A stretch of DNA of 64,000 bases, from NCBI RefSeq assembly GCF_947500795.1, contig NZ_CANMTE010000003.1:372001-436000 (forward strand), in the 5' to 3' direction. Source of the stretch: an uncultured Gelidibacter sp. (GTDB lineage: Bacteria > Bacteroidota > Bacteroidia > Flavobacteriales > Flavobacteriaceae). The translations under genes were made by a program, and so were the position numbers. Under the pieces are notes generated by a model. It had not been told where the DNA came from. It ran no database searches and was given only the letters and a program-made list of their open reading frames with translations. This document shows positions 26,411-34,613 of this stretch, piece by piece; position 1 is the stretch's first letter; the number at the start of each line of letters is the position of its first letter.

Positions 26411-27604
26411 TTATATCGTTTCACTCAATATTTCCAACGGATTATCTAAGCCTTCTTCTTGTTCCTTTAACTCTTCACGTTTTGCACTGACACTTAAAAT
26501 AATGCCGATAGCCAAACAGGTCATCCAAATTGAGGTACCACCACTACTGATAAGTGGCAAGGTTTGCCCTGTAACTGGGAACAATTCTACCGCAACCGCC
26601 ATATTAATAAAGGCCTGAAATACGATAGGCAACCCAACCCCAAGAACCACTAATTTCCCGAAAACCGTTTCCGATTTCTGAGCGATGATGACAATTCTGA
26701 ACAACATCCAACAGTAGACGGTTACGATAACCAAACCCCCAATCAATCCGTATTCTTCAACAATAATGGCGAAAATAAAATCGGATGATGATTGTGGTAA
26801 AAAGTTCTTTTGCACACTCTTTCCTGGACCTAAACCTGCAATTTCACCTGTTGCAATAGCAATTTTCGCTTTTTCTATCTGATAATCGGCTTCTGTATCT
26901 TCACCGTTTGAAAAGTTCTCGATACGACTCATCCAAGTATCCACACGGTTTGGCATGGCGTCAGGAAATGCTTTTGCCGTTAACACAAACAAGGTCAAGA
27001 CTACTATTCCAGTGCCCACGATCACTCCCAAATAACGAATAGGATAACCACCAATAAATGTCAACACCATGACCATTGCAAACATGATCGCGGCAGTTGA
27101 AAAGTTGGCGGGTAGAATGAGAATCAGCACAAAGAACACTGGAAGCCATAATGGCAAAATGGATTCTTTAAAAGTGATGGCTCTATCTTGAATTTTAGAT
27201 AGGTAGCGCGCCACATACACCATCAGCACAACCGCCGCCAATGTAGAGGTCTGGAAAGACATGCCTACAATCGGAATCTGTATCCATCTACTTGCATTTG
27301 CGCCATCAATCGTTGTGCCTTGAACCATCGTCACCACCAATAACACCAACACAATTGGCATCATTACGATGGATAATCCTTTAAAATAACGGTACGGCAC
27401 TCGATGTACGCCATACATAATTGCAAAGCCCAAAAACAAATGCATAAAATGTTTTACAAAGAAAGAAAACGTGCTACCAGAGCTGCTAGTATATGCCAAA
27501 TTACTAGAGGCGCTGTACACAGGAAGGAATGAGAAAATTGCCAATAACGCGACAATTGCCCAAATCAACCGATCTCCTTTTATATGTGATAACAAATTAT
27601 TCAT
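26411..27604 (-). CDS. ftsW: FtsW, septal peptidoglycan glycosyltransferase (SEDS family)
   Basis: The 397-residue protein has about ten membrane segments and SEDS-family signatures: KHFMHLFLGFAIMYG, ASRWIQIPIVGMSFQTS, AKIAIATGEIAGLGPGKSVQ, FIFAIIVEEYGLIGG and, near the end, LPLISSGGTSIWMTCLAIGIIL. FtsW polymerises septal glycan together with the transpeptidase FtsI, encoded upstream in this cluster. ATG start, 37 bases after murD. Confidence 0.95.
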   Translation of the reverse strand: MNNLLSHIKGDRLIWAIVALLAIFSFLPVYSASSNLAYTSSSGSTFSFFVKHFMHLFLGFAIMYGVHRVPYRYFKGLSIVMMPIVLVLLVVTMVQGTTIDGANASRWIQIPIVGMSFQTSTLAAVVLMVYVARYLSKIQDRAITFKESILPLWLPVFFVLILILPANFSTAAIMFAMVMVLTFIGGYPIRYLGVIVGTGIVVLTLFVLTAKAFPDAMPNRVDTWMSRIENFSNGEDTEADYQIEKAKIAIATGEIAGLGPGKSVQKNFLPQSSSDFIFAIIVEEYGLIGGLVIVTVYCWMLFRIVIIAQKSETVFGKLVVLGVGLPIVFQAFINMAVAVELFPVTGQTLPLISSGGTSIWMTCLAIGIILSVSAKREELKEQEEGLDNPLEILSETI

Positions 27605-27641
27605 AAATTTTCTTTTGCCTTACAGACAACTTCAATGGGAA

Positions 27642-28973
27642 TTATAAATTTCTAACCGCGTCTTTAAATTGACGGCCTCTATCTTCGTAGCTTTCGAACA
27701 AATCAAAACTTGCACATGCTGGAGATAATAACACAGAATCACCAGTTTCAGCAATTTTGTAAGCCATTTTTACAGCGTCACTCATCGATTGCGTTTCCAC
27801 AATGGTATCAACCATACTTCCGAAAGTGTCCATTAATTTTTCGTTGTCAACCCCAAGACAAATGATTGCCTTAACTTTTTCATTAACAAACTGAAACAAT
27901 TCTTTATAATTATTCCCTTTATCAACACCACCTACAATCCAAATTGTTGGCGCATCCATACTTTCTAAAGCATAATACGTTGCGTTAACGTTGGTAGCCT
28001 TTGAATCGTTGATGTATTGTACCTTATTTATTTTCAGAACATGCTCCAAACGGTGTTCTACGCCTTGAAAATTCTCCAGGCTCTCACGAATGGTCTGTTT
28101 TCTGATTTTTAATAAATGAGCAACAGTTGATGCCGCCATTTGGTTTTTAATGTTGTGCTTTCCCTCAAGGGTTAAATTGTTTGTTGGCATAATTATTTGA
28201 TTATTATCTATCGTTATTTTTATTTCTTCTTTGTCTAAATACGCTCCATTTTCAATGGTTTTTGTCAGTGAAAATGGCAGTAATGTTGATTGAATTTTGT
28301 GTGATTTAAGCCAGTCTGCAATGACTTCATCATCTGCATCGTAAATCAGGTAATCGTCTTTGGTTTGATTTAAAGCGATTCTAAATTTTGAATCGATATA
28401 ATTTTCAAACTTATAATCATACCGGTCCAAATGATCTGGCGTGATGTTTAGCAAAATGGCGATGTGCGGTTTGAAATCCACAATATCATCCAACTGAAAA
28501 CTACTGATCTCCAACACATAGTTTGGATAATCTTGCTCCAAAACCTGTTGGGCAAAACTTTTCCCGATGTTACCTGACAAACCAACATCCAATTCTTGTT
28601 TCAGAATATGGTGAGTTAAGGTTGCCGTTGTTGTTTTCCCATTGCTTCCAGTTACTCCAATAATAGTTGCATTGGTATACTTGGCCGCAAATTCGATTTC
28701 TGAAACAACTATAATTCCGTTTTCCCTGATTTGCTTCACCAAAGGCGCTTTATCAGGAATGCCCGGACTTTTCATCACGATGTCAGCATTCAGAATTTTT
28801 GATTCAGTGTGCTGCTCATCTTCAAATTCAATCTCATTATGTATAAGAACTTCTTTATATTTCTCTTTAATTTTTCCTTTATCCGAAAGGAATACTTCAT
28901 AGCCCTTTGCCTTTCCTAAGAGCGCTGTACCGACACCGCTTTCTCCACCTCCCAGAACTACCAGTCTTTTCAT
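27642..28973 (-). CDS. murD: UDP-N-acetylmuramoylalanine--D-glutamate ligase
   Basis: MurD adds D-Glu to UDP-MurNAc-L-Ala. It opens MKRLVVLGGGESGVGTALL, has the ATP loop GVTGSNGKTTTATL, the NITPDHLDRYD region, EGKHNIKNQMAA, and the ligase-domain motifs INDSKATNVNATYYAL and LLSPACASFDLFESYEDRGRQF. At 443 residues it is typical. The ATG at 28973 is the next step in phase of a seven-base repeat array that fills the short spacer to the preceding four-helix-bundle gene. Confidence 0.96.
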   Translation of the reverse strand: MKRLVVLGGGESGVGTALLGKAKGYEVFLSDKGKIKEKYKEVLIHNEIEFEDEQHTESKILNADIVMKSPGIPDKAPLVKQIRENGIIVVSEIEFAAKYTNATIIGVTGSNGKTTTATLTHHILKQELDVGLSGNIGKSFAQQVLEQDYPNYVLEISSFQLDDIVDFKPHIAILLNITPDHLDRYDYKFENYIDSKFRIALNQTKDDYLIYDADDEVIADWLKSHKIQSTLLPFSLTKTIENGAYLDKEEIKITIDNNQIIMPTNNLTLEGKHNIKNQMAASTVAHLLKIRKQTIRESLENFQGVEHRLEHVLKINKVQYINDSKATNVNATYYALESMDAPTIWIVGGVDKGNNYKELFQFVNEKVKAIICLGVDNEKLMDTFGSMVDTIVETQSMSDAVKMAYKIAETGDSVLLSPACASFDLFESYEDRGRQFKDAVRNL

Positions 28974-29008
28974 TTACAATTTCAGATTTACGATTTACGA
29001 TTTCGGAT
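28974..29008 (-). repeat. Heptamer array running into the murD start codon
   Basis: Five consecutive seven-base units occupy the spacer with no gap before the murD ATG. The coding-strand consensus is ATCGTAA (two perfect copies, the others one to two bases different), and the ATG falls exactly where the next unit would start. The 5' part also encodes the last residues and stop codon of the four-helix-bundle gene. Confidence 0.7.
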
Positions 29009-29341
29009 TGTTTTAATAGACGCAACTATAATTGACAAAATCTCATTTGCCTCAGCATGCAATCGTTTTAACTCCGTTTCTTCTTTATTAGAAACCTCTA
29101 AAAGCAATTCCAAAAAAAACATACTCTCATCAGCCTCCTCCTCTACTATTTTCAACTTATTTAAAAAGTCAGCATTACTCTTTGCTCTACATGCAGCTCT
29201 ATAATTTGCACCAACTGAACTAGAACACCTAATTAATTGATTGCAATAGGCGTTATATTCTCTTGACACAGGAAACTTTGAACATAAATGCCAACAATCA
29301 GACGCAAATTTTTTAGTTCTATTTTTTAGTATTTCCTTCAT
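28988..29341 (-). CDS. Four-helix-bundle protein (S23/intervening-sequence protein family) inserted in the dcw cluster
   Basis: The 117-residue protein matches the S23/IVP-type family (PF05635): FASDCWHLCSKFPVSREYNAYCNQLIRCSSSVGANYRAACRAKS has the family's pattern FP..E.y.l..Q..Ra..SV..NI.EG in modified form, followed by FLNKLKIVEEEADESMFFLELL. Family members are found in 23S rRNA intervening sequences and, in many Bacteroidota and cyanobacteria, as stand-alone genes; the role is unknown, with a related fold in the Avd proteins of diversity-generating retroelements. It is not a usual dcw gene. It has heptamer arrays on both sides, and its last residues (IRNRKS) are encoded by the downstream array. 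ATG start. Confidence 0.85.
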   Translation of the reverse strand: MKEILKNRTKKFASDCWHLCSKFPVSREYNAYCNQLIRCSSSVGANYRAACRAKSNADFLNKLKIVEEEADESMFFLELLLEVSNKEETELKRLHAEANEILSIIVASIKTIRNRKS

Positions 29342-29377
29342 GCCAATCCCAATTCTTAATTCGTACTTCGTAAATTC
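29342..29377 (-). repeat. Degenerate heptamer array directly before the four-helix-bundle start codon
   Basis: Four seven-base units plus one eight-base unit lie directly before the ATG (29341-29339). Coding-strand units vary around GAATTAA, the same heptamer that is repeated about nine times behind murE. The array fills the whole spacer back to within three bases of the mraY stop codon. Confidence 0.55.
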
Positions 29378-29380
29378 AAA

Positions 29381-30622
29381 CTATCTGATTTTCAAGGTCA
29401 CAATCGATAGGATGGCGAGCAAAATTCCGACAATCCAAAATCGAGTTACAATTTTACTTTCGTGATATCCTGATTTCTGATAGTGATGGTGCAATGGCGA
29501 CATTTTAAAAATGCGTCGACCTTCACCATATTTTCGTTTGGTATATTTAAACCAACTCACTTGCATTACTACTGATAGATTTTCAGCTAAGAAAATTCCA
29601 CACAATACCGGAATTAACCACTCTTTACGCACTGCAATTGCTATCACTGCGATAATTCCGCCAATAGTCAAACTTCCAGTATCTCCCATAAACACTTGCG
29701 CTGGGTAGGTGTTGTACCATAAAAATCCGATTAATGCTCCTACAAAAGCAGCGATGTAAATGGTAATTTCTTCCACCCTTGGGATATACATAATGTTCAG
29801 GTATTCAGAAAATATGATATTACCGGAAACCCATGCAAAAATCCCGAGTGTAAGCACAATTATGGCCGATGTTCCCGCCGCTAATCCGTCAATTCCATCT
29901 GTTAAATTCGCGCCATTTGAAACGGCGGTAATAATAAAAATGGATGCCAAAATGAAAATGACCCAAGCATATTTTTCAAGATCAGGACTGATCCACGTAA
30001 CCAAATGCGCGTAATCAAACTCATTTTCTTTAACAAATGGAATAGTTGTTTTCGTAGATTTTTCTTCAGCTTTAAACAACCTGGAAGCCTCCACATTAGG
30101 GTTTTCAGCCAGAATTTCCTTTTGTTGGGCAATTGGCAACTTTTCTTTAATGGTTACATTTTGATTGAAATACAAGGTCGCACCTACAATAATTCCCAAA
30201 CCTACTTGGCCTAATACTTTAAATTTCCCTTTTAAACCTTCCTTATCTTTTTTGAACTTTTTGATATAATCATCAATAAATCCGATAGTTCCCATCCAAA
30301 GTGTGGTCACCACTAAAAGGATGATATAGATATTATCAATTTTAGCGAACAGTAACACAGGAATTAAAGTGGCTATAATGATGATGATTCCACCCATTGT
30401 TGGCGTTCCAGCTTTTTCCACTTGACCTTCTAAGCCTAAATCTCTAATAGTTTCGCCAACTTGCTGTTTTTGCAAAAACCTAATAATGCGTTTCCCATAA
30501 ATTGTTGAAATAAGTAACGACAAGATGATAGCCATAGCCGCCCTAAAGGTGATAAACCCTAATAGAGAAGATCCAGGGAAATCAAAGTGTTGTTTTAAAT
30601 ATTCAAATAGGTAATAGAGCAT
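29381..30622 (-). CDS. mraY: Phospho-N-acetylmuramoyl-pentapeptide transferase
   Basis: MraY links UDP-MurNAc-pentapeptide to undecaprenyl phosphate to give lipid I. The 413-residue protein has about ten membrane helices and the family motifs [19 protein letters not shown] (catalytic Asp pair region), [15 protein letters not shown] and [12 protein letters not shown]. The extra length compared with E. coli (360) comes from an inserted soluble region around residues 155-210, usual in this phylum. ATG start, preceded by a heptamer array in phase with the start codon. Confidence 0.96.
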   Translation of the reverse strand: MLYYLFEYLKQHFDFPGSSLLGFITFRAAMAIILSLLISTIYGKRIIRFLQKQQVGETIRDLGLEGQVEKAGTPTMGGIIIIIATLIPVLLFAKIDNIYIILLVVTTLWMGTIGFIDDYIKKFKKDKEGLKGKFKVLGQVGLGIIVGATLYFNQNVTIKEKLPIAQQKEILAENPNVEASRLFKAEEKSTKTTIPFVKENEFDYAHLVTWISPDLEKYAWVIFILASIFIITAVSNGANLTDGIDGLAAGTSAIIVLTLGIFAWVSGNIIFSEYLNIMYIPRVEEITIYIAAFVGALIGFLWYNTYPAQVFMGDTGSLTIGGIIAVIAIAVRKEWLIPVLCGIFLAENLSVVMQVSWFKYTKRKYGEGRRIFKMSPLHHHYQKSGYHESKIVTRFWIVGILLAILSIVTLKIR

Positions 30623-30657
30623 TGTTTATTGTTGATTGTTAATTGCTGATTGTTGAC
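30623..30657 (-). repeat. Heptamer array running into the mraY start codon
   Basis: Five seven-base units (plus-strand consensus TGTTGAT, 30623-30657; coding strand ATCAACA) end exactly at the mraY ATG, which takes the place of the AT opening of the next unit. Each unit differs from the consensus at no more than two positions. Confidence 0.7.
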
Positions 30658-30689
30658 CCGCCCGAACGTTCCTTTTCGGTACGGGCAGG
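30657..30689. repeat. GC-rich imperfect palindrome between murE and mraY
   Basis: CCCGCCCG (30657-30664) pairs with CGGGCAGG (30682-30689) with one wobble; the inner part is a partial stem. It separates the two heptamer arrays of this spacer. On the minus strand there is no U run directly after it, so a terminator role is not indicated. Confidence 0.55.
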
Positions 30690-30705
30690 TTGTTGATTAT
30701 AACAG

Positions 30706-30774
30706 TTAATTCTTAATTCTTAATTCTTAATTCTTAATTCTTAATTCTTAATTCTTAATTCTTAATTCTTAATT
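30706..30774 (-). repeat. Perfect heptamer microsatellite behind murE
   Basis: The unit TTAATTC (coding strand GAATTAA) occurs nine times without error from 30706 to 30768, then continues as TTAATT up to the murE stop codon. The perfect copies imply recent or continuing expansion, so the copy number should vary between strains. Confidence 0.92.
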
Positions 30775-32237
30775 TATTTTCCAAGCTGCTTTAAAAATTC
30801 CTGAACAATTTTATAATCGTCAAAATCCTTTCGCACCCCTTTTATTTCCTGATAGGTTTCATGGCCTTTACCTGCAATAAGAATAATATCATTAGGTTGT
30901 GCCATTTGACAAGCGGTTTTAATAGCTTGCATCCTATCTGTAATAGAAAGTGTTTTTTTGAAATTTTGAGGCTCCACACCTTTCTCAATATCTTCTATGA
31001 TTGCTTCAGGAACTTCACTCCTTGGATTATCACTGGTGAAGATCACTTTAGTGCTCAAAGCAGAAGCGATATGTCCCATTTTAGGACGCTTGGTTTTATC
31101 TCTATCGCCACCACAGCCTACAACCGTGATCAATTCTTCGTTTTTTGTACGAATACTGTTAATGGTTTCCAAAACATTTTTAAGAGCATCTGGCGTATGC
31201 GCATAATCAACAATAGCTGTGATCTTGTCGTCAGAAATGAGATATTGAAAACGTCCTGACACACTCTCCAACTCACTTATCAACCGCAGATTTTCTGTTT
31301 TTTCAAGTCCTAACAATTCCGCGGCAGCGTAAATAGCCAAAATATTATAAGCATTGAAATTTCCAATCAATCGCGTCCAAACCTCTTGATCGTTGATTTT
31401 AAGCAAAAGTCCAGTCAACTGATTTTCTAAAATCTGCGCTTTATAATCGGCATAGGTTTTTAGAGCATAAGTGCTTTTCTTAGCCTTAGTATTTTGAAGC
31501 ATCACCAAACCGTTTTTATCATCGGTATTAACCAATGCAAAAGCGCTTTTTGGCAAGTTGTCAAAAAATGATTTTTTAACATCTCTATATTCTGCAAACG
31601 TAGCGTGGTAATCTAAATGATCATGAGACAAGTTTGTGAAAATGCCGCCTTCAAAGTGTAAGCCTTCTGTTCTGTTTTGATGAATTCCGTGAGAGCTGAC
31701 TTCCATAAAGCAAAACTCAACACCTTCATCGCTCATCAAACTCAAATACTTATTGATCGTTAAAGAATCCGGGGTGGTATGGGTTGCTTTATGCTCATTA
31801 TCATCCACCATCACCTTAACCGTAGATAACAAACCTACTTTATACCCAGCTTTCTTAAACAAGTGGTATAATAAGGTTGCCACGGTAGTCTTACCATTGG
31901 TACCAGTTACCCCAACTAACTTTAAATTCTGTGACGGATTGTCGTAAAAATTAGCAGCCATAAACGCTAAAGCCCTACTCGCGTTCTCTACAGAAATATA
32001 AGTAACACCGTTTTGCGTCTGCTCCGGCATTCTTTCGCAAACCACTGCAACCGCACCTTTCTCGATAGCCAAATCAATATATTGATGGCCATCTGTAACA
32101 GTTCCTTTGATCGCTACAAAAACATCGCCTTCAGAAATATTGCGCGAATCGAAATCTATGGAATTCACTTCCACACCCGTATTTCCAACAACAGCGTTGA
32201 TGGTAACTTTATATAATATGTCTTTTAATTGCGCCAT
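30774..32237 (-). CDS. murE: UDP-N-acetylmuramoyl-tripeptide synthetase (meso-diaminopimelate adding)
   Basis: MurE adds the third amino acid of the peptide stem. Motifs: SRNISEGDVFVAIKG, the ATP loop GVTGTNGKTTVATL (109-122), FMEVSSHG, NLSHDHLDYH, DYAHTPDALKNVL, and the DNPR motif (SDNPRSEVP, near residue 400), which marks meso-diaminopimelate rather than lysine as substrate. 487 residues is normal. Its ATG overlaps the ftsI stop by one base (TAATG), so translation is likely coupled. Confidence 0.96.
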   Translation of the reverse strand: MAQLKDILYKVTINAVVGNTGVEVNSIDFDSRNISEGDVFVAIKGTVTDGHQYIDLAIEKGAVAVVCERMPEQTQNGVTYISVENASRALAFMAANFYDNPSQNLKLVGVTGTNGKTTVATLLYHLFKKAGYKVGLLSTVKVMVDDNEHKATHTTPDSLTINKYLSLMSDEGVEFCFMEVSSHGIHQNRTEGLHFEGGIFTNLSHDHLDYHATFAEYRDVKKSFFDNLPKSAFALVNTDDKNGLVMLQNTKAKKSTYALKTYADYKAQILENQLTGLLLKINDQEVWTRLIGNFNAYNILAIYAAAELLGLEKTENLRLISELESVSGRFQYLISDDKITAIVDYAHTPDALKNVLETINSIRTKNEELITVVGCGGDRDKTKRPKMGHIASALSTKVIFTSDNPRSEVPEAIIEDIEKGVEPQNFKKTLSITDRMQAIKTACQMAQPNDIILIAGKGHETYQEIKGVRKDFDDYKIVQEFLKQLGK

Positions 32238-34237
32238 TATATATTGAGATAGACTTCTTGATTGCGTTTTACTTTATTTCCTTTTTCGATGGATTGCTTT
32301 TTCACGACACCAACACCATTAAGCTTTACAGTCAGGCCCATATTTTCCAAAAGCGCCACAGCATCCATTGCTGGCATTCCTGTAACATCTGGCATAATGG
32401 TTTTATAAGTCTGCGCTGCATCATAATAGGATTCGAAATCTTTATTAACTATTGAATTTTGAAAATTCAAAGTCTCAACTTCATCAGTAATTGGTGTGTC
32501 CGTAAAGATTTTTTGGGCGATTTTCTTAAATACAGGACCAGAAACATCAGCGCCATAATAACCAACACTCTTATCCGGTTCATGAATGACCACGATGCAA
32601 GAATATTTCGGGTTATCTGCTGGGAAGAACCCCGCAAATGATGAGATATAACTCAATTTATCCTTATTAGCATAATCCTTCTGACAGGTTCCTGTTTTGC
32701 CGGCCATGGAGAAATTAGGCGAGTACAGCTTGCTTCCTGTACCACGTTCCACCACATTTTCCAACAACTTCTTAACCTTATCTACAGTTTCCTGAGAACA
32801 GATTCGCGGATTGATAACCTCTTTCTTAAAAGGCACGATGGTTTTATCAAATTCGCGCACTTCACGCAAAAACTGAGGTTTTACCATTTCACCATTATTA
32901 GCAATCGCATTGTAGAATGTCAAAGTTTGTAAAGGCGTAAATGAAACACCATAACCATAAGCCATCCACTGCAATGCAATTCCACTCCAACGTCCGTTTT
33001 TAATTCTAGGATCAGGAATAATAGGTTCTGGCTCACCAACAATGGCCAAATCCAAACTATTATTCAAATTCATGGCATACAGACGGTCAATAAATTTGCT
33101 AGGTTGATCTTTATAAGCTTTATCAATTGCCGCAACAATAGCCGTATTTGATGACAGTTCAATGCCTCGCGCGATGGATATTTTACCATATCCGCCGTGT
33201 TTAGAATCTCTAACTTTCTTACCGTAAAAACTTAAAATCCCGTTTTTGGTATCAAAAACATCGCTTGTATCAATCACTTTATCCTCTAAAGCAGCGGTTA
33301 TCGCCATGATTTTAAAGGTAGATCCAGGTTCATTACTTTCTCCAACCGCATAATTTAAACGCTCATAATAATGACCGTTTGCATTTCTACCCAAGTTGGA
33401 AATCGCTTTAATTTCACCCGTTTTTGTTTCCATGACAATCACACTTCCGTGATCGGCCTTATATTTTTCAAGCTGCTCCAACAACGCATGATGTGCAATA
33501 TCCTGAATGTTAACATCGATTGTGGTATACACATCATAACCATCTTGAGGCTCAATTTCATTATAGTCCGTAATAGGCTTCCATTGACCTTTGCCAATTT
33601 TTTGCTTCATTCGATGACCATCTTTACCTCTCAAATACATCTCACCAAAAGCACCATCAATACCAGCTCTGGTTACATATCCATTCTCATCGATACGCTC
33701 AAAACCAATAGAACGCTGCGCAATACCACCCATTGGATGCTCGCGCTTTGTAGTCTGCTCAACTATAAGCCCGCCTTTATAAGCACCAAGATTCAATAGT
33801 GGAAAGTTTCGCAAACGCGTATAATCGGTGTAATTGATATTTCTTGCAATTAGGAAATATCTGTTTTTATTGATTCTTGCTTTTCTTAACTCTTTTTCAT
33901 GATACCCAGAAGATTTCCCTGTGTATTTGGATAATGAATCACTTAAAGGTTTTAAATAGGTTTCGAAGGTTTTATTGGTTGGCGTTAACGCGTCAAAACG
34001 GATGTCGTATTTAGGAATTGAAGTTGCCAATAAACTGCCATCAGACGCATACACATTCCCGCGGTTAGCCGGAATAGTCACATTCTGAACGGTTCTTTTT
34101 TCAGCCAATTCCCGATACTTGTCGCCTTGCACCATTTGAATGGTAAACAACTTGAACACCACAGCCAATGCAATTACAAACATGATGCCTGCAACGAAAT
34201 ACAATCGGTTTAATATGTTTTTTTCAGTGTTTGCCAC
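32237..34237 (-). CDS. ftsI: FtsI/PBP3-type transpeptidase with one PASTA domain
   Basis: The septal penicillin-binding protein cross-links peptidoglycan. The order is a membrane anchor (about 11-32), the pedestal domain with RGNVYASDGSLLA, then the transpeptidase domain with Ser306 in STFK (306-309), SSN (362-364) and KTG (514-516). Residues 614-666 form a single PASTA domain (MPDVTGMPAMDAVALLENMG), found in many Bacteroidota and Gram-positive FtsI homologues but absent in E. coli. The start is GTG, overlapping the ftsL stop as TAGTG. Confidence 0.95.
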   Translation of the reverse strand: MANTEKNILNRLYFVAGIMFVIALAVVFKLFTIQMVQGDKYRELAEKRTVQNVTIPANRGNVYASDGSLLATSIPKYDIRFDALTPTNKTFETYLKPLSDSLSKYTGKSSGYHEKELRKARINKNRYFLIARNINYTDYTRLRNFPLLNLGAYKGGLIVEQTTKREHPMGGIAQRSIGFERIDENGYVTRAGIDGAFGEMYLRGKDGHRMKQKIGKGQWKPITDYNEIEPQDGYDVYTTIDVNIQDIAHHALLEQLEKYKADHGSVIVMETKTGEIKAISNLGRNANGHYYERLNYAVGESNEPGSTFKIMAITAALEDKVIDTSDVFDTKNGILSFYGKKVRDSKHGGYGKISIARGIELSSNTAIVAAIDKAYKDQPSKFIDRLYAMNLNNSLDLAIVGEPEPIIPDPRIKNGRWSGIALQWMAYGYGVSFTPLQTLTFYNAIANNGEMVKPQFLREVREFDKTIVPFKKEVINPRICSQETVDKVKKLLENVVERGTGSKLYSPNFSMAGKTGTCQKDYANKDKLSYISSFAGFFPADNPKYSCIVVIHEPDKSVGYYGADVSGPVFKKIAQKIFTDTPITDEVETLNFQNSIVNKDFESYYDAAQTYKTIMPDVTGMPAMDAVALLENMGLTVKLNGVGVVKKQSIEKGNKVKRNQEVYLNI

Positions 34238-34557
34238 TAGTCTTCCTGTGATTTAACTTTTATTTTTTTTGGCGGATTAGAAGAAGGTGCAATTCCTTTT
34301 TCTGCCATTTTTTGAACGATTCCCGATTCCATTTTAAGGCGCATCAATTTTGATCTCCCATCTACGAATGCCGAGCGCCACTCCTTTACTTCATTATTTA
34401 ACCGTGCGATGTCATGTACTTTTTGATCTGCACTATGAGAACTTGCAATCATCACAATGGCCAAAAAGGAAATAAAAAGGATGATTCTCCAATTTTTAAA
34501 GGAATCATCGCTGACCAAAAACTTACCTCTTAATATGTGATAAATGTTATTTTTCAT
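34237..34557 (-). CDS. ftsL: FtsL-like divisome protein
   Basis: This 106-residue bitopic protein has a short cytoplasmic end, one membrane segment (about 25-43; IILFISFLAIVMIASSH) and a heptad-like periplasmic part (ARLNNEVKEWRSAFVDGRSKLMRLKMESGIVQKMAEKGI), the design of FtsL, which forms the FtsQLB coiled-coil complex and controls FtsWI. Flavobacterial genomes often annotate this protein at the same site between rsmH and ftsI. Sequence identity alone would be weak; the position decides. Confidence 0.85.
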   Translation of the reverse strand: MKNNIYHILRGKFLVSDDSFKNWRIILFISFLAIVMIASSHSADQKVHDIARLNNEVKEWRSAFVDGRSKLMRLKMESGIVQKMAEKGIAPSSNPPKKIKVKSQED

Positions 34558-34563
34558 CCCAGC

Positions 34564-34579
34564 TCCCGCGAAGGCAGGA
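34564..34579. repeat. Short GC-rich hairpin between ftsL and rsmH
   Basis: TCCCGC and GCAGGA flank a GAAG loop with one mismatch. It stands in an otherwise AT-rich 56-base spacer and belongs to the group of small GC-rich palindromes scattered in this window. Confidence 0.45.
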
Positions 34580-34613
34580 ATCTCTTTTAATTAAACAATA
34601 CAGATTCTTGTGA

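Noticed and set aside
28974-30774. Heptamer arrays as a CRISPR array
   Set aside because: Units are seven bases with no spacers and no cas genes are present.
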